DNA from: Streptomyces lydicus
GTDB lineage: Bacteria; Actinomycetota; Actinomycetes; Streptomycetales; Streptomycetaceae
Direction: 5' to 3'
Length of the DNA: 64,000 nucleotides
Assembly: GCF_004125265.1 (NCBI RefSeq)
Contig: NZ_RDTE01000003.1
Location: 7,998,001 to 8,062,000, forward strand
Below the pieces are notes generated by a model, which was not told the origin of the DNA, ran no database searches, and worked only from the letters and a program-made list of their open reading frames with translations. A program made the translations under genes and the position numbers. Positions 1 through 8,474 of the stretch are shown here, piece after piece (the stretch's first letter is position 1; the number at the start of each line of letters is the position of its first letter).

Positions 1-182
1 GCTCGGGCCGATGCTCCTTCTTGTGCAGGTGCCGCCGGGATTCCCTCATCACCAATTGTTCGGGGCTGTCGGTCCCGGTGCATTCCCTGCGCCGACTGGG
101 GACCGTTCGCGGGCGGAGGCTTGAGACGGGGTGACGTCCTGTCGTCCTGCCCTCCCGCCGCCCGCGTCCCCGGTACGCCGAC

Positions 183-218
183 CGCTCCGACGGCTCCGAT
201 CGCTCCGACTGCTCCGAC
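183..218. repeat. 9-bp tandem repeat, four copies
   Basis: Four consecutive 9-mers of the form (C/G/T)GCTCCGA(C/T) lie in the non-coding leader region upstream of the iron box. No gene is recognised in the first 290 bases. Confidence 0.6.
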
Positions 219-293
219 CGCACCGCACTGCCCCCTTCCTCGTCGGGAGGCCGGCGACCCCAAGGCATCCGCCGTGCCGCAGCACGACGTGGA

Positions 294-312
294 TTAGGTT
301 AGGCTTACCTAA
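294..312. promoter_or_regulatory. Iron box (DmdR1/IdeR/DtxR-type operator)
   Basis: The 19-bp sequence TTAGGTTAGGCTTACCTAA matches the DtxR/IdeR/DmdR consensus (TTAGGTTAGGCTCACCTAA) at all but one position. It lies 42 bp upstream of the DUF2470 gene start, so that gene is probably repressed when iron is plentiful. The match is seen directly; repressor binding is inferred. Confidence 0.85.
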
Positions 313-353
313 GTAATCAACCTTGCTTCTCTAGCCGCGCCTGGAGCACCCGG

Positions 354-1058
354 ATGCGTCCTTTCCACACCCGTGCCGCCTCACCGACTGCCGCAGAGCG
401 TGTCCGGTCGATTCTGGCCTCCGCCCATTCGATGACCGTGGTGAGCGACGGGAGGCTCACCGAAGTGCGTCGCCTCGACGGGGCAGGGGCAATGGGCCAC
501 GTCCACCTGCACGCACCGTTCGAGGACGCCGGCGTCCAGACGGCGACGCGCGTCCCGGTGAAGCTGGAGCTCACCGACATCGCCCCCACGCCCGTACGGG
601 ACCGTGTACGTGCCCGTGTCACGGTGACCGGGCTGCTGGCGGCCCCGTACGGCACGGAGGTCACGAAGAGCACCTGCATGGAGTTCGGTCAGGCCGTTCT
701 CGAAGACGCCGGGGAACGCGCCTATGTCACCCTCCATGCCCTGGAGGCAACCGACCTCGATCCGATCGCGACGAGCGAGGCGGGCATGCTGACCCACCTC
801 CTGGACGACCACGCCGAAGTCGTTCCCCTGCTGCTGCGCCTCGTCCGCCCGCGTCCGGGCCACGGCATGCTGCGCGCCCTGCCGGTGGCGATGGACCGCT
901 ATGGCCTGACCTTGCGCCTCGAATACCCGCACACCCAGCACGATGCCCGGCTGCCGTTCAAGACGCCGGTGACCGACATCGACCAGGTCGGCCCCCAGAT
1001 CCACGCCCTCCTGGCCACGGCGCGCCGTTTCTCCCACCCCAGCCATCTGTTGACCTGA
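354..1058 (+). CDS. DUF2470 domain protein, iron-regulated
   Basis: This 234-residue protein resembles the DUF2470 family, whose members have a split-barrel fold related to heme-utilisation and pyridoxamine-phosphate-oxidase-like proteins. The C-terminal half (about residues 140-234, with HLLDDHAEVVPLLLRLV, then GLTLRLEYPHT and the acidic DIDQVGPQIHALL) is the DUF2470 part. The N-terminal half holds a barrel segment (VPVKLELTDIAPTPVRDRVRARVTV). The ATG has TGGAG seven bases upstream. The gene stands alone behind a near-perfect iron box, suggesting a role in iron or heme handling. The biochemical activity is unknown. Confidence 0.8.
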   Translation: MRPFHTRAASPTAAERVRSILASAHSMTVVSDGRLTEVRRLDGAGAMGHVHLHAPFEDAGVQTATRVPVKLELTDIAPTPVRDRVRARVTVTGLLAAPYGTEVTKSTCMEFGQAVLEDAGERAYVTLHALEATDLDPIATSEAGMLTHLLDDHAEVVPLLLRLVRPRPGHGMLRALPVAMDRYGLTLRLEYPHTQHDARLPFKTPVTDIDQVGPQIHALLATARRFSHPSHLLT

Positions 1059-1170
1059 TCTCGGTGGTGCCGAGGCGGACGTTCTGCCGCGTTCTGCCGT
1101 TCGCCATAAGGAGCGTATGCGCGAGCTGGCTACCCTCCATCTGCGCGGTGAAGAGAAGCGCATCCTTGCC

Positions 1171-1197
1171 GAACCTGCCGAACCTGCCGAACCTGCC
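1171..1197. repeat. GAACCTGCC tandem repeat, three copies
   Basis: Three exact copies of a 9-mer lie in the gap between the convergent DUF2470 and DUF1048 genes. No gene was recognised in this gap (1059-1252). Confidence 0.6.
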
Positions 1198-1252
1198 GAT
1201 CGGGCTCGGCGGTTGACCTGATGTGCTGAGCCGTCGGCCTGATCGACGGGTG

Positions 1253-1579
1253 TTATTTCTCGGCTGTGCCGGACTTCCGGCTGAGAGATTCCTGATAGAC
1301 GTCCGCGTGGGTGCGCGAGTCCTTGATCAGGTCGTCGCAGAAGGCGGCGACGTCATTGCCGATGAGTTCCAGGACGCCCTTGCCGGCCGTTACGCCCTCT
1401 TCGAAGAAATCGACGATCCCTGAGAGCAGGTGTCCGTCAGGCAAATCGATCGGTCCGACCTTGAAGAGGTACCTCTGGATCTCCTTGTAGACGATCTGGT
1501 AGTCCGGCGGCAGCGCCCGGACCCGCGCCGTGTGTGCCCGCCACTGCTTCTTGCCCTGGATGATGTCTTGGATGCCCAC
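1253..1579 (-). CDS. DUF1048 family protein (distal copy)
   Basis: This 108-residue protein is a DUF1048 member: small, all-helical, and usually encoded next to PadR regulators in Gram-positive bacteria. It opens with MGIQDIIQGKKQWRAHTARVRALPPDY and continues through YKEIQRYLF and LIGNDVAAFCDDLI. It is the last gene of a three-gene minus-strand operon behind PadR, one base after the preceding DUF1048 gene. The two DUF1048 proteins are paralogues sharing the LPP(D/E)Y and V(L)GxD(V/I)xxFC segments. Function is unknown. Confidence 0.8.
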   Translation of the reverse strand: MGIQDIIQGKKQWRAHTARVRALPPDYQIVYKEIQRYLFKVGPIDLPDGHLLSGIVDFFEEGVTAGKGVLELIGNDVAAFCDDLIKDSRTHADVYQESLSRKSGTAEK

Positions 1580-1580
1580 G

Positions 1581-1937
1581 TCAGCCTCCTAGCCGGCCCA
1601 GTTTCTTTGCGACGTTCCTGTTCAACTTCTCGCGCCACCGGCCGCGATGGCTCCGGGCGCCTTCTCCGCCGGCCAGCGCCGTGCAGAAGCCGTTGATGTC
1701 GTCGCCGAGCACGTCGTGAACGCTCTGTCCGTCCGCCGCTGCTTCTTCGAGCAGCCCCAGAACGCCATCAAGGATCGGCATCAGATTGCGACCCGTGAAG
1801 TCCGAGTGGGGGGAGAGGTGAACCTTGATCTGTTCCCACGCCGCTCGGTATTCGGGCGGCAATGCCTCGGCCCGGGCTTCGAACGCCCTGCATTCCCTCG
1901 TGAGGTCGCTGCCCGTAATGGTCTCCCAGAAGTTCAT
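1581..1937 (-). CDS. DUF1048 family protein (proximal copy)
   Basis: The 118-residue product begins MNFWETITGSDLTRECRAFE and carries the DUF1048 signatures ALPPEYRAAWEQIK and VLGDDINGFC. A longer frame exists upstream, but this ATG overlaps the PadR stop codon as ATGA, which implies translational coupling. It is the middle gene of the PadR-DUF1048-DUF1048 operon. The Arg/Lys-rich C-terminus (RGRWREKLNRNVAKKLGRLGG) is longer than in the downstream paralogue. Function is unknown; the context suggests it acts with, or is controlled by, the PadR regulator. Confidence 0.8.
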   Translation of the reverse strand: MNFWETITGSDLTRECRAFEARAEALPPEYRAAWEQIKVHLSPHSDFTGRNLMPILDGVLGLLEEAAADGQSVHDVLGDDINGFCTALAGGEGARSHRGRWREKLNRNVAKKLGRLGG

Positions 1938-2260
1938 CGCCCGCCCTCCTTGAGCATGTCGATTCGTGAGGAGAGGTACTCCCACTTCGCCCAGAACTTC
2001 GCGAGTTCTTGGCGCCCGGCGTCGTTGAGCGCAAAGAACTTGCGCGGTGGACCCAGTCCGGATGGCCGTTTCGTCACCTGGACGAGCCCGTTCCTCTCCA
2101 GCCGCACCAGGATGGTGTAGATCGTCCCCTCGACGACGTCGGCAAAGCCGAGTTCGTTCAGTCGACGCGTGATGGCGTACCCGTAGGTCTCCTCGCTGTC
2201 GATGATGTGCAGCACGCAGCCCTCAAGCGTGCCCTTCAGCATCTCCGTCAGATCGTCCAA
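1934..2260 (-). CDS. PadR-family transcriptional regulator
   Basis: This PadR repressor has a single winged-helix domain, starting MLKGTLEGCVLHIIDSEETYGYAI and continuing through VVEGTIYTILVRLERNGLV with the wing KRPSGLGPPRKFFALNDAGRQEL. I chose the TTG start at 2260, giving 108 residues, because GAGAGGA lies just upstream and because a longer frame would run through the operator-like palindrome at 2283-2304. It heads the operon with two DUF1048 genes and probably represses it until an unknown ligand binds. Confidence 0.85.
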   Translation of the reverse strand: MDDLTEMLKGTLEGCVLHIIDSEETYGYAITRRLNELGFADVVEGTIYTILVRLERNGLVQVTKRPSGLGPPRKFFALNDAGRQELAKFWAKWEYLSSRIDMLKEGGR

Positions 2261-2282
2261 CGCGGATCCTCTCCGCTCTTCT

Positions 2283-2304
2283 CTTGGTACTACGTAACAC
2301 CAAG
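2283..2304. promoter_or_regulatory. Candidate PadR auto-operator (22-bp palindrome)
   Basis: CTTGGT and ACCAAG arms flank a palindromic TACGTA core, with 18 of 22 positions symmetric. It sits 23 bp upstream of the PadR start and just downstream of a second dyad (TACCG-N5-CGGTA) that may hold the -10 region. PadR proteins typically autoregulate through such dyads; binding here is inferred. Confidence 0.6.
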
Positions 2305-2576
2305 TACCGCTATACGGTATCACGGAGTAGTGGGCCCGCGGCCTGCCTCGCGCTCAAGCGCCGGATTATTCGCATGCGTGGGTACGACACGGGTGTTAGC
2401 TTCCGAGCATGGCAATCTTCAGCAACTTTCTCTGACGGGGTTCGTCGACAGACGCGGCGCGCCATTGGGCCGACGCCCGGCGCCGTTTGCGTCTGCGCAT
2501 CGTCACGTCGCTTGTCTGCCGCAGGCGGACGAGCTGCTGCGTCCTGAACTCCCAAGCCGAGAAATGAGCTTCAGCT

Positions 2577-3881
2577 GTGCCTATTGAGCCTTCCGCCCAA
2601 ACCGTGCTCGCCGATTGGTTTCGCGCACACTCCACCCCCCTGGCCACTCTTGATCCGCAGCAACCCCTCGACGATCTCGAAGGGCTCCGGGAGATCATCG
2701 GCGACGCCCGTGTCGTCGCGATCGGTGAAGGCGCCCACTTCGTCGAAGAGTTCTCCCGTGCACGCCGACGTGTGCTGCGCTTTCTCGCCGAGCGCTGCGG
2801 ATTCACCGTTTTTGCCATGGAGTTCGGCTTCAGTGAGGCCTTCCCGCTCGACCGTTGGCTGCAGGGTGACGGGGACGACGGCGACCTGGCGACAGTGAGC
2901 CGGGCCGCCGCCGAGTGGGGCGCCGCGGACCTCATGCACTGGCTCCGCCACCACAACCGCACCGGCAAGCACCCGTTGAGCTTCGCCGGCATCGACGTCC
3001 CCGAAGCAGGCGGGGCGCTACGGCCTGCCCTGGAGCCGGTGGCCGACTACTTGCGCGAGGTGGACCCCGACGCGCTCCGCCTCGTCGAGACGATCCTGGA
3101 GGTGAGTGACCGCTTCCTCAAGGGCTGCGGCTCCGGCGCTGCGGCCGGGCCCGCATGGGCTGCCCTTCCGGTGGCCGAGCAGAACGAACTCACCGCCGTA
3201 CTGGCGCGGTTGTTGCTGCGGCTGCGCGCCGCCGAACCGCTCTATGTCTCCCGTAGCAGTCAGAGTCGCTTCGATATCGCCCGGCGCCGGGTGGAAGCGG
3301 CCTGTCACACCGACTACATGTTCCAGGCGATGCACGCCCTGCTGTCCGGCCGGGGCCTGACGGCGGACCTGTCGGTGCGTGAGATCTACATGGCCGAATC
3401 CGTGCGCTGGCACCTGGACCACGCCGAACCGGGGACCCGGATCGTCCTCGCGGCACACAACAACCACATCCACAAGACGGCGTTCACTCTGGAGTTCGCC
3501 GGCGGACTCAGCAGCCTTCCGATGGGCCGGCACCTGCATCGGATGCTCGGCCAGGACTACCGCGCCGTGGCCCTCGTCCACACCGCGGACCATGTGCCGG
3601 AGATGTACCCCGACCAGAGCGCCGCGGTCGGGTTCACCCTCGCCGAAGCCCACCTTGATCCTGCCGAGCCCGGCAGCGTCGAGGCCGCCCTCACCGACGC
3701 CGGACTCGCCGACCGGATCACCCTGACCGACCTGCGCCACTCACCGCGCGACGCTCAGGGAACACCACTGCTCAACGGGATCCGGGCCCAGAGCTCCCCT
3801 CTGCACACCTCGGTCCCTGAGGCTTTCGATGCCGTCATCGCCGTACCGACGGTCACCCGGGACCGCACAGTGCGCTTCTGA
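2577..3881 (+). CDS. Erythromycin esterase family protein
   Basis: The 434-residue product belongs to the EreA/EreB superfamily. Visible family motifs are AIGEGAHFVEEF (catalytic-type His at about residue 54), FAMEFGFSE (Glu at about 82) and the C-terminal LAAHNNHIHK cluster (about 290-299). EreA and EreB hydrolyse the macrolactone ester of erythromycin, but most chromosomal Streptomyces homologues have no shown macrolide activity, so resistance is not assumed. Length is close to the family's usual 400-450. Translation starts at GTG. The gene is monocistronic and ends at a strong terminator. Confidence 0.85.
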   Translation: MPIEPSAQTVLADWFRAHSTPLATLDPQQPLDDLEGLREIIGDARVVAIGEGAHFVEEFSRARRRVLRFLAERCGFTVFAMEFGFSEAFPLDRWLQGDGDDGDLATVSRAAAEWGAADLMHWLRHHNRTGKHPLSFAGIDVPEAGGALRPALEPVADYLREVDPDALRLVETILEVSDRFLKGCGSGAAAGPAWAALPVAEQNELTAVLARLLLRLRAAEPLYVSRSSQSRFDIARRRVEAACHTDYMFQAMHALLSGRGLTADLSVREIYMAESVRWHLDHAEPGTRIVLAAHNNHIHKTAFTLEFAGGLSSLPMGRHLHRMLGQDYRAVALVHTADHVPEMYPDQSAAVGFTLAEAHLDPAEPGSVEAALTDAGLADRITLTDLRHSPRDAQGTPLLNGIRAQSSPLHTSVPEAFDAVIAVPTVTRDRTVRF

Positions 3882-3897
3882 CCGCCCCGAACCCTCT

Positions 3898-3930
3898 CCG
3901 GCGGGGCCTTTGAGCAAAAGGCCCCGCCGG
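3898..3930 (+). terminator. Rho-independent-type terminator
   Basis: A perfect 14-bp GC-rich stem (CCGGCGGGGCCTTT paired with its complement) with a 5-base loop lies 17 bp after the esterase stop codon. Confidence 0.85.
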
Positions 3931-4051
3931 CTTACGGCGTCCAAGCGGCTTCCAGATGGCCGGCGCGGGTGGCAAAGGCAATGACAGGAGTGGGCGGAAC
4001 GACAGGAACGACGACAGGAACGGCAGTATCGAGGTGCCCTAGAGTCGCCGT

Positions 4052-4657
4052 ATGCGACGAAGGACAGGACTGGTGATGGCCGGGGCTGCGGCCCTGGCCT
4101 GGGGTGAATGGCTGAACTGGCGCTGGTCGCGCACTCTCGTAGGGAACAGCGGGGGCGCTGCTGAGGCCGTGGTCGTGTTGGGTTACCGGAACCCTCAGGC
4201 GACGGCGAACTTCATCAGTCGCTGGCGCGTCCGTGCGGGAATGCGCTCCATCGGCGCCGGCGGTGCGCGTGAAACTCGCGTGATCTTCAGCGGCGGTCCG
4301 GCCGGCAGTGTCGTCGCGGAGGCCCAGTTGATGGCTGACTACGCGACATCGGTGCTCGAATTCGACGGCACAGTGCTCCTCGAAGACCAGAGCGGCACGA
4401 CATGGGAGAACATCACGCACGTGATCCCGCTGCTTGAGGACGTCGACCGCATCAAGATCGTCTCCCAGCCGGCTCATGCGCTCAAGGCCCGGGCGTACTT
4501 GCGGCGGCAGCGCCCTGATCTTGCCAAGAGGCTGGTGCGCGCGGAGGACTACCGCCCCGGCGAGTGGCTGGTCGGCAAACCACTGCTGGCTCTGTACGGC
4601 CTTTGGACGCTCCGCTGTCTCAAGGCCGAGGAACGGTCGGCGAAGGCCTCGCTCTAG
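4052..4657 (+). CDS. YdcF/SanA-like (DUF218) protein
   Basis: This 201-residue protein resembles the YdcF/SanA family (DUF218). It has an N-terminal hydrophobic anchor (VMAGAAALAWGEWLNW), the first strand AVVVLGYRN, IFSGGPAGSVVAEAQLMADY, LEDQSGTTWENI and KIVSQPAHALKARAYLRRQ, all characteristic. Family members are linked to cell-envelope functions, but their reaction is unproven. TAGAGT, a plausible -10 element, ends six bases before the ATG and no ribosome binding site is visible, so the transcript is probably leaderless. The gene converges on the AraC regulator. Confidence 0.75.
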   Translation: MRRRTGLVMAGAAALAWGEWLNWRWSRTLVGNSGGAAEAVVVLGYRNPQATANFISRWRVRAGMRSIGAGGARETRVIFSGGPAGSVVAEAQLMADYATSVLEFDGTVLLEDQSGTTWENITHVIPLLEDVDRIKIVSQPAHALKARAYLRRQRPDLAKRLVRAEDYRPGEWLVGKPLLALYGLWTLRCLKAEERSAKASL

Positions 4658-4755
4658 ACAGTCCCTATCGCGTCGGTGTCACCAAGGCGTCACCCATGGT
4701 GGATCTTGAGACGAGGCCGGCGGATGATGAGGCCGCGTCCGAGAGCGAGAAGGGC

Positions 4756-5748
4756 TCAGCGGCCGTCGTGCCGCGTGCGCCAGCGGCTGGGGGACAGCCC
4801 GGCCTGGCGCTGGAAGAACGTGGTGAAATTCGCGGCGTCGTGGAAGCCGAGGCGCTCTGCGCAGCGCGCTGCGGGCAGATCGGTGTGGGCGAGCAGCCGT
4901 TTGGCCTCCAGCAGGATCCTCTGGTCGAGGAACTGCTTGGCGCCCAGGCCCGTTGCGGCGCGGGTCGCCCGGGTGAGGGTGCGCGGCTCGTAGCCGAGGG
5001 CTGTGGCGTAGTCACGTACGTGGTGATGTTCGGCGAACCGTTCCTCGACCGCGGCACGGTAGCAGCGGAAGACGGCGTGTTCGTCTTTGGCGGCTTCGGC
5101 TCCGCGTTCGTGTTGGTGTTGGTGAGGGTTGCCTGTCGGGAGAGGGGGACCGGCCGGCCCGATGGGCAGCACTCGCAGCACAAGGGCCGACAGGAGATGG
5201 GCGAGCAGCGGCACCGAGGCCAGTCGCGGATTCGAAACCGCCGCCGTGTGCTCGTGCCGCAGATGGTCCGCGGCCCGTAGGGCCAGTTCCCAGGCGTCCT
5301 TGTCCAGTTGCCAGCAGGCCGGGCCGAAGACGTTCGCCGCCGCTTGCGCCACGGGGCCCGGAGCGGGCGGGAAGCCCTGGGCGAAGAGGAGGAGGGGGCC
5401 TTCCAGGTCCTCGACATCGGTCCAGCGGTGGACCACACCCGGACGTATCCACACGACGGTTCGTTCCCACAGGGGGTGATCGATGAAGTCGGCGGTGTGC
5501 CGTCCCACGCCCGACTGCACCAAGGCCATGACATGGAAGTCCGGGCGCTGAGGGCGGGTCCGCCTGCGGCTGCGGTCCATGAGCCGCAGTTGCGCGAAGC
5601 TGAGCATCTCGACATCGAACTGCGCTCCGGGAGCCGGGGTGTAGTGCAGCTGCTTGACCCCGGGAAGCTGACCGCTTTTCACAAGAAGCTTGCACCTTTC
5701 GACCGGGCCTGCGCTGCGGCGCGTCTGTAGCGTTTGGGGCATATCCAC
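4756..5748 (-). CDS. AraC-family transcriptional regulator
   Basis: The product is about 330 residues, with an N-terminal cupin-type sensing domain (roughly 30-150: FDVEMLSFAQLRLM, HVMALVQSGVGRHTADF, VVWIRPGVVHRWT). The C-terminal double helix-turn-helix (roughly 235-325) includes YEPRTLTRATRAATG and AERLGFHDAANFTTFFQRQAGLSPSRWR. The start is GTG at 5748 or the ATG two codons later. It is divergent from the frameshifted hydrolase gene, the usual place for its target. Confidence 0.85.
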   Translation of the reverse strand: MDMPQTLQTRRSAGPVERCKLLVKSGQLPGVKQLHYTPAPGAQFDVEMLSFAQLRLMDRSRRRTRPQRPDFHVMALVQSGVGRHTADFIDHPLWERTVVWIRPGVVHRWTDVEDLEGPLLLFAQGFPPAPGPVAQAAANVFGPACWQLDKDAWELALRAADHLRHEHTAAVSNPRLASVPLLAHLLSALVLRVLPIGPAGPPLPTGNPHQHQHERGAEAAKDEHAVFRCYRAAVEERFAEHHHVRDYATALGYEPRTLTRATRAATGLGAKQFLDQRILLEAKRLLAHTDLPAARCAERLGFHDAANFTTFFQRQAGLSPSRWRTRHDGR

Positions 5749-5817
5749 TGCTCAGCGGCGCGAATTCGGGCTGGAGCAGTTCTCCGTACCCTTCCGCGAT
5801 ATGGCTCAGAGGTCTCC

Positions 5818-6631
5818 ATGACGACAGTATCCACAACGCACCACGTCCCCGTGGCGGACGGCTCGATCGAGGTCCGCCGACGGGGAGGAGGCGGGCCCAC
5901 GCTGGTGTTCGTGCACTACTGGGGCGGGTCCGCCGGTACGTGGGACGCAGTGGTGGAACGGCTCCCGGCCGATCGGGACACGGTCCGTTTCGACCAGCGC
6001 GGCTGGGGCTCGTCGCGGGCGCTGCCCGGACCGTACCGACTGGACCAGCTCGCTGACGATCTCATCGACATCGTCAAGGGCCTGGGCCTGGGCAGTTTCG
6101 TCCTCGTCGGGCACTCGATGGGTGGCAAGGCGAGCATGCTAGCCGCCGCCCGCCGCCCGCCGGCCGCCGGGCCTGGCAGGGGTGGTCCTGCTGGCCCCCG
6201 CGCCCCCGGAGCCGCCCGCGAGCGTGACTGCCGAGTACCGGCATGCTCTCTCCCGCGCCTACGAGTCGGCGCATTCCGTCGGGCAGGCGCTCGACCACGT
6301 CCTCACCGCCACGCCGCTGGCGGGGGCCGTCCGCAGCGCCGTCGTGCGGGACAGTCTGAACAGCGACGAAGCCGCGCGTCTGGAGTGGCCCATGAGGGGG
6401 ATTGTCACGGATGTGACAGACGCCGCCAGTACCATCGAGGCCCCCGTCCTGGTTCTGGCCGGCGAGCGTGACCAGGTCGAACCGCCGGACGTCCTGCGTC
6501 GCTGCCTCCTGCCCAGCGTCCCCCGGGCCCGGTTCGAGGTCGTCCCGGCCAGCGGTCACCTGCTGCCCCTGGAAGCTCCCGCCGAAGTCACCGCGGCGCT
6601 GCAGGACTTCACTGTTGGTCTCGGCGGCTGA
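5818..6631 (+). pseudogene. Alpha/beta hydrolase, one frameshift
   Basis: The N-terminal half (5818 to about 6165) contains LVFVHYWGGSAGTWD, FDQRGWGSS and the nucleophile elbow GHSMGG. The C-terminal half, from about 6165 in a different frame, gives GLAGVVLLAPAPPEPPAS, then VLVLAGERDQVEP (acid Asp) and VVPASGHLLPLEAP (catalytic His). Joined, they make a normal hydrolase of about 270 residues with a complete Ser-Asp-His triad. The shift lies in a GCC/CCG-rich run near 6145-6170. Because all catalytic residues survive, this is either a very recent mutation or a sequencing error in GC-rich DNA. Confidence 0.85.
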
Positions 6632-6638
6632 CAATTCC

Positions 6639-6680
6639 CTGCCGCCTGCCGCCTGCCGCCTGCCGCCTGCCGCCTGCCGC
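6639..6680. repeat. CTGCCGC heptamer, six perfect tandem copies
   Basis: Six exact copies begin eight bases after the hydrolase stop codon, between convergent genes. Such a simple repeat is prone to slippage and would be expected to vary in copy number between strains. Confidence 0.9.
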
Positions 6681-6742
6681 CCCCCGGACCCGGAAGCGCA
6701 CCCCTCCCGTCGGCCATGGCTGCTCGCAGAGGGGGACCGTCC

Positions 6743-7381
6743 TTACAGAGGAGGACCGTCGCCGTCCTCCTCTTGGTAGGAGTGGCGCCGGCCTTGCCAT
6801 GCCTCGCCGATGTTGTGGTAGCCGCGTTCTTCCCAGAAGCCACGGCGGTCGGCGGTCATGTACTCGATGCCGCGCAGCCACTTGGGGCCCTTGTAGCCGT
6901 AGAGATGGGGGACGACGAGGCGCAGGGGGAAGCCGTGCTCGGCGGTGAGCGATTCCCCGTTGTGGTGCGTGGCCAGAAGCGTGCGGGCGGAGGCGAAGTC
7001 ACTGAGCCGCATGTTGGCGCTGTAGCCGTACTCCGCCCAGGCCATGACGTGGGTGGCCTGGGGCGAGGGAGGGGCCAGTGCGAGCAGCGTGGCTGCAGCG
7101 ACGCCGAACCACTCGTGGCCGGTCGACGTGGTGCCTGTCGCGCAGTGCAGATCGGCGACGACCTCGGTGGTCGGCAGGGCGGCGAATGCGTCCAGGGTCC
7201 AGGTGTGGTCGTCGCCTGTCCCGGTGGCGCCGAAGACCTTCAGGTCCCAGCGGTCGGCCCGGAACCTGGGGACGGGGCCGTAGTGCGAGACGGGCCAGCC
7301 ACGGGCGAGCCGCTGCCCAGGGGGAAGGAGCCCGTCGGTGGCGTACGGGCCACGGCTCGTGCCGGGCTCGTCACTTCCCAT
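6743..7381 (-). CDS. Molybdopterin-dependent oxidoreductase (sulfite-oxidase fold)
   Basis: The product has 212 residues from the ATG at 7381. The Moco-binding core shows RWDLKVFGATG, then DLHCATGTTSTGHEWFGV with the likely molybdenum-ligand Cys at about residue 79, then GYSANMRLSDF and HGFPLRLVVPHLYGYKGPKWLRGIEY. These match soluble bacterial sulfite-oxidase/YedY-like proteins. No Tat signal, membrane segment or partner subunit is present, so it is probably cytoplasmic. The substrate is unknown. Confidence 0.85.
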   Translation of the reverse strand: MGSDEPGTSRGPYATDGLLPPGQRLARGWPVSHYGPVPRFRADRWDLKVFGATGTGDDHTWTLDAFAALPTTEVVADLHCATGTTSTGHEWFGVAAATLLALAPPSPQATHVMAWAEYGYSANMRLSDFASARTLLATHHNGESLTAEHGFPLRLVVPHLYGYKGPKWLRGIEYMTADRRGFWEERGYHNIGEAWQGRRHSYQEEDGDGPPL

Positions 7382-7669
7382 CGGATCGATCCTCCCTGCT
7401 CGTCGACAAGGCCCTGTCGCACACATTCTCCTCTACGGGCCTTCGGCGGACTCGGTCAGCATCCGGCAGCCGGGCGCGTCAGCCTACTGGCGCGCCCACG
7501 GTGCCACTGAAGCCGGTGGGCAGTCCACAGGCCCGTTCCTGACCGGGCCCGCACGGCACACGTCCTGGCCCGCCCGCACGGCACACGTCGGCTGAACTCC
7601 GCGGCTGGATTCCTCGACGGGACAAGCCCCCGCCCCACCCGCCCGGCCCGCCCGGATCGGGAGGACGAC

Positions 7670-8122
7670 CTACCCGGAGTTGGTGTCGGTGCGGGCGAAA
7701 ATGCCTTCCAGCATTCCGGTGGCCTGCCCCACCTCGATCAGGTAGCCGTCAGGGTCGCGCAGGTAGCAGCGAACTTCCGCACGCCGGTCGATCGGCGGAG
7801 TCAGGAACTCCGCTCCTTTCGCGCTCCATTCGGCGTAGCAGGCCTCGATATCGGCGACCCGCAGGTTCATGAAGCTGGAGACGGTGTGCGGTTCGCCGGG
7901 CGGGACCAGCGTCACATCGGGCTTGTCCGGGGTGGGGCCGCCGCCCGGATTCATGATGATCCAGCTGTTGGCGAGCTTCACGATGCAGGGATTCTCGTCC
8001 AGAACGACCTGCCCGCCCATCACCTCGCTGTAGAAGCGACGCGAACGCGCCACATCGCGCACCGTCAAGAAATGCGTCATCAGCAGCCCCTCGCTCGGGG
8101 CCGGAATACCGTCGTTGTCCAT
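7670..8122 (-). CDS. VOC superfamily (glyoxalase/bleomycin-resistance fold) protein
   Basis: The 150-residue product has the paired beta-alpha-beta-beta-beta modules of the vicinal-oxygen-chelate fold: FLTVRDVARSRRFYSEVMGGQVV, then FMNLRVADIEACYAEWSAKGAEFLTPP and the terminal CYLRDPDGYLIEVGQ, with the usual metal-ligand Glu in LIEVGQ. The ATG at 8122 has GGAG close by; longer readings lack support. VOC members include isomerases, dioxygenases and drug-binding proteins, and the substrate cannot be inferred. Confidence 0.85.
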   Translation of the reverse strand: MDNDGIPAPSEGLLMTHFLTVRDVARSRRFYSEVMGGQVVLDENPCIVKLANSWIIMNPGGGPTPDKPDVTLVPPGEPHTVSSFMNLRVADIEACYAEWSAKGAEFLTPPIDRRAEVRCYLRDPDGYLIEVGQATGMLEGIFARTDTNSG

Positions 8123-8474
8123 CTCCAGCCTCTCTCCGCCGACCGCGGTGCACCGGACGCCCGGCGCATCCTCCACCGGTGGGGAGACCGGCCGAAGGCG
8201 ACCGACACGTGCGCAATGGTGGTGAGCCCGTGGCGGCGCTTCTCTCATGGACGGCCACCACGGTCTCCGCCTTCCATGTCATCGCGCCACGGTGCCCGCT
8301 GCAACCCGTGGGCGCGCGGCCGGAGCCCGGGGCGCCTTTCTGCTCCCCGGGGCCGCATGGCACGCGCGACCACCGACAGGACCTGTGAGCTTCTGCCGGG
8401 CGGGATGGGGCCAGGCGGGTGACGATGGAACCGGACCCCACTGTCCGTGCTCTTTCCTGGAGGAGGCAGACGCC

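Noticed and set aside
2577..3881. Macrolide resistance gene
   Set aside because: The family match is clear, but chromosomal homologues often lack macrolide esterase activity and nothing nearby indicates an antibiotic cluster.
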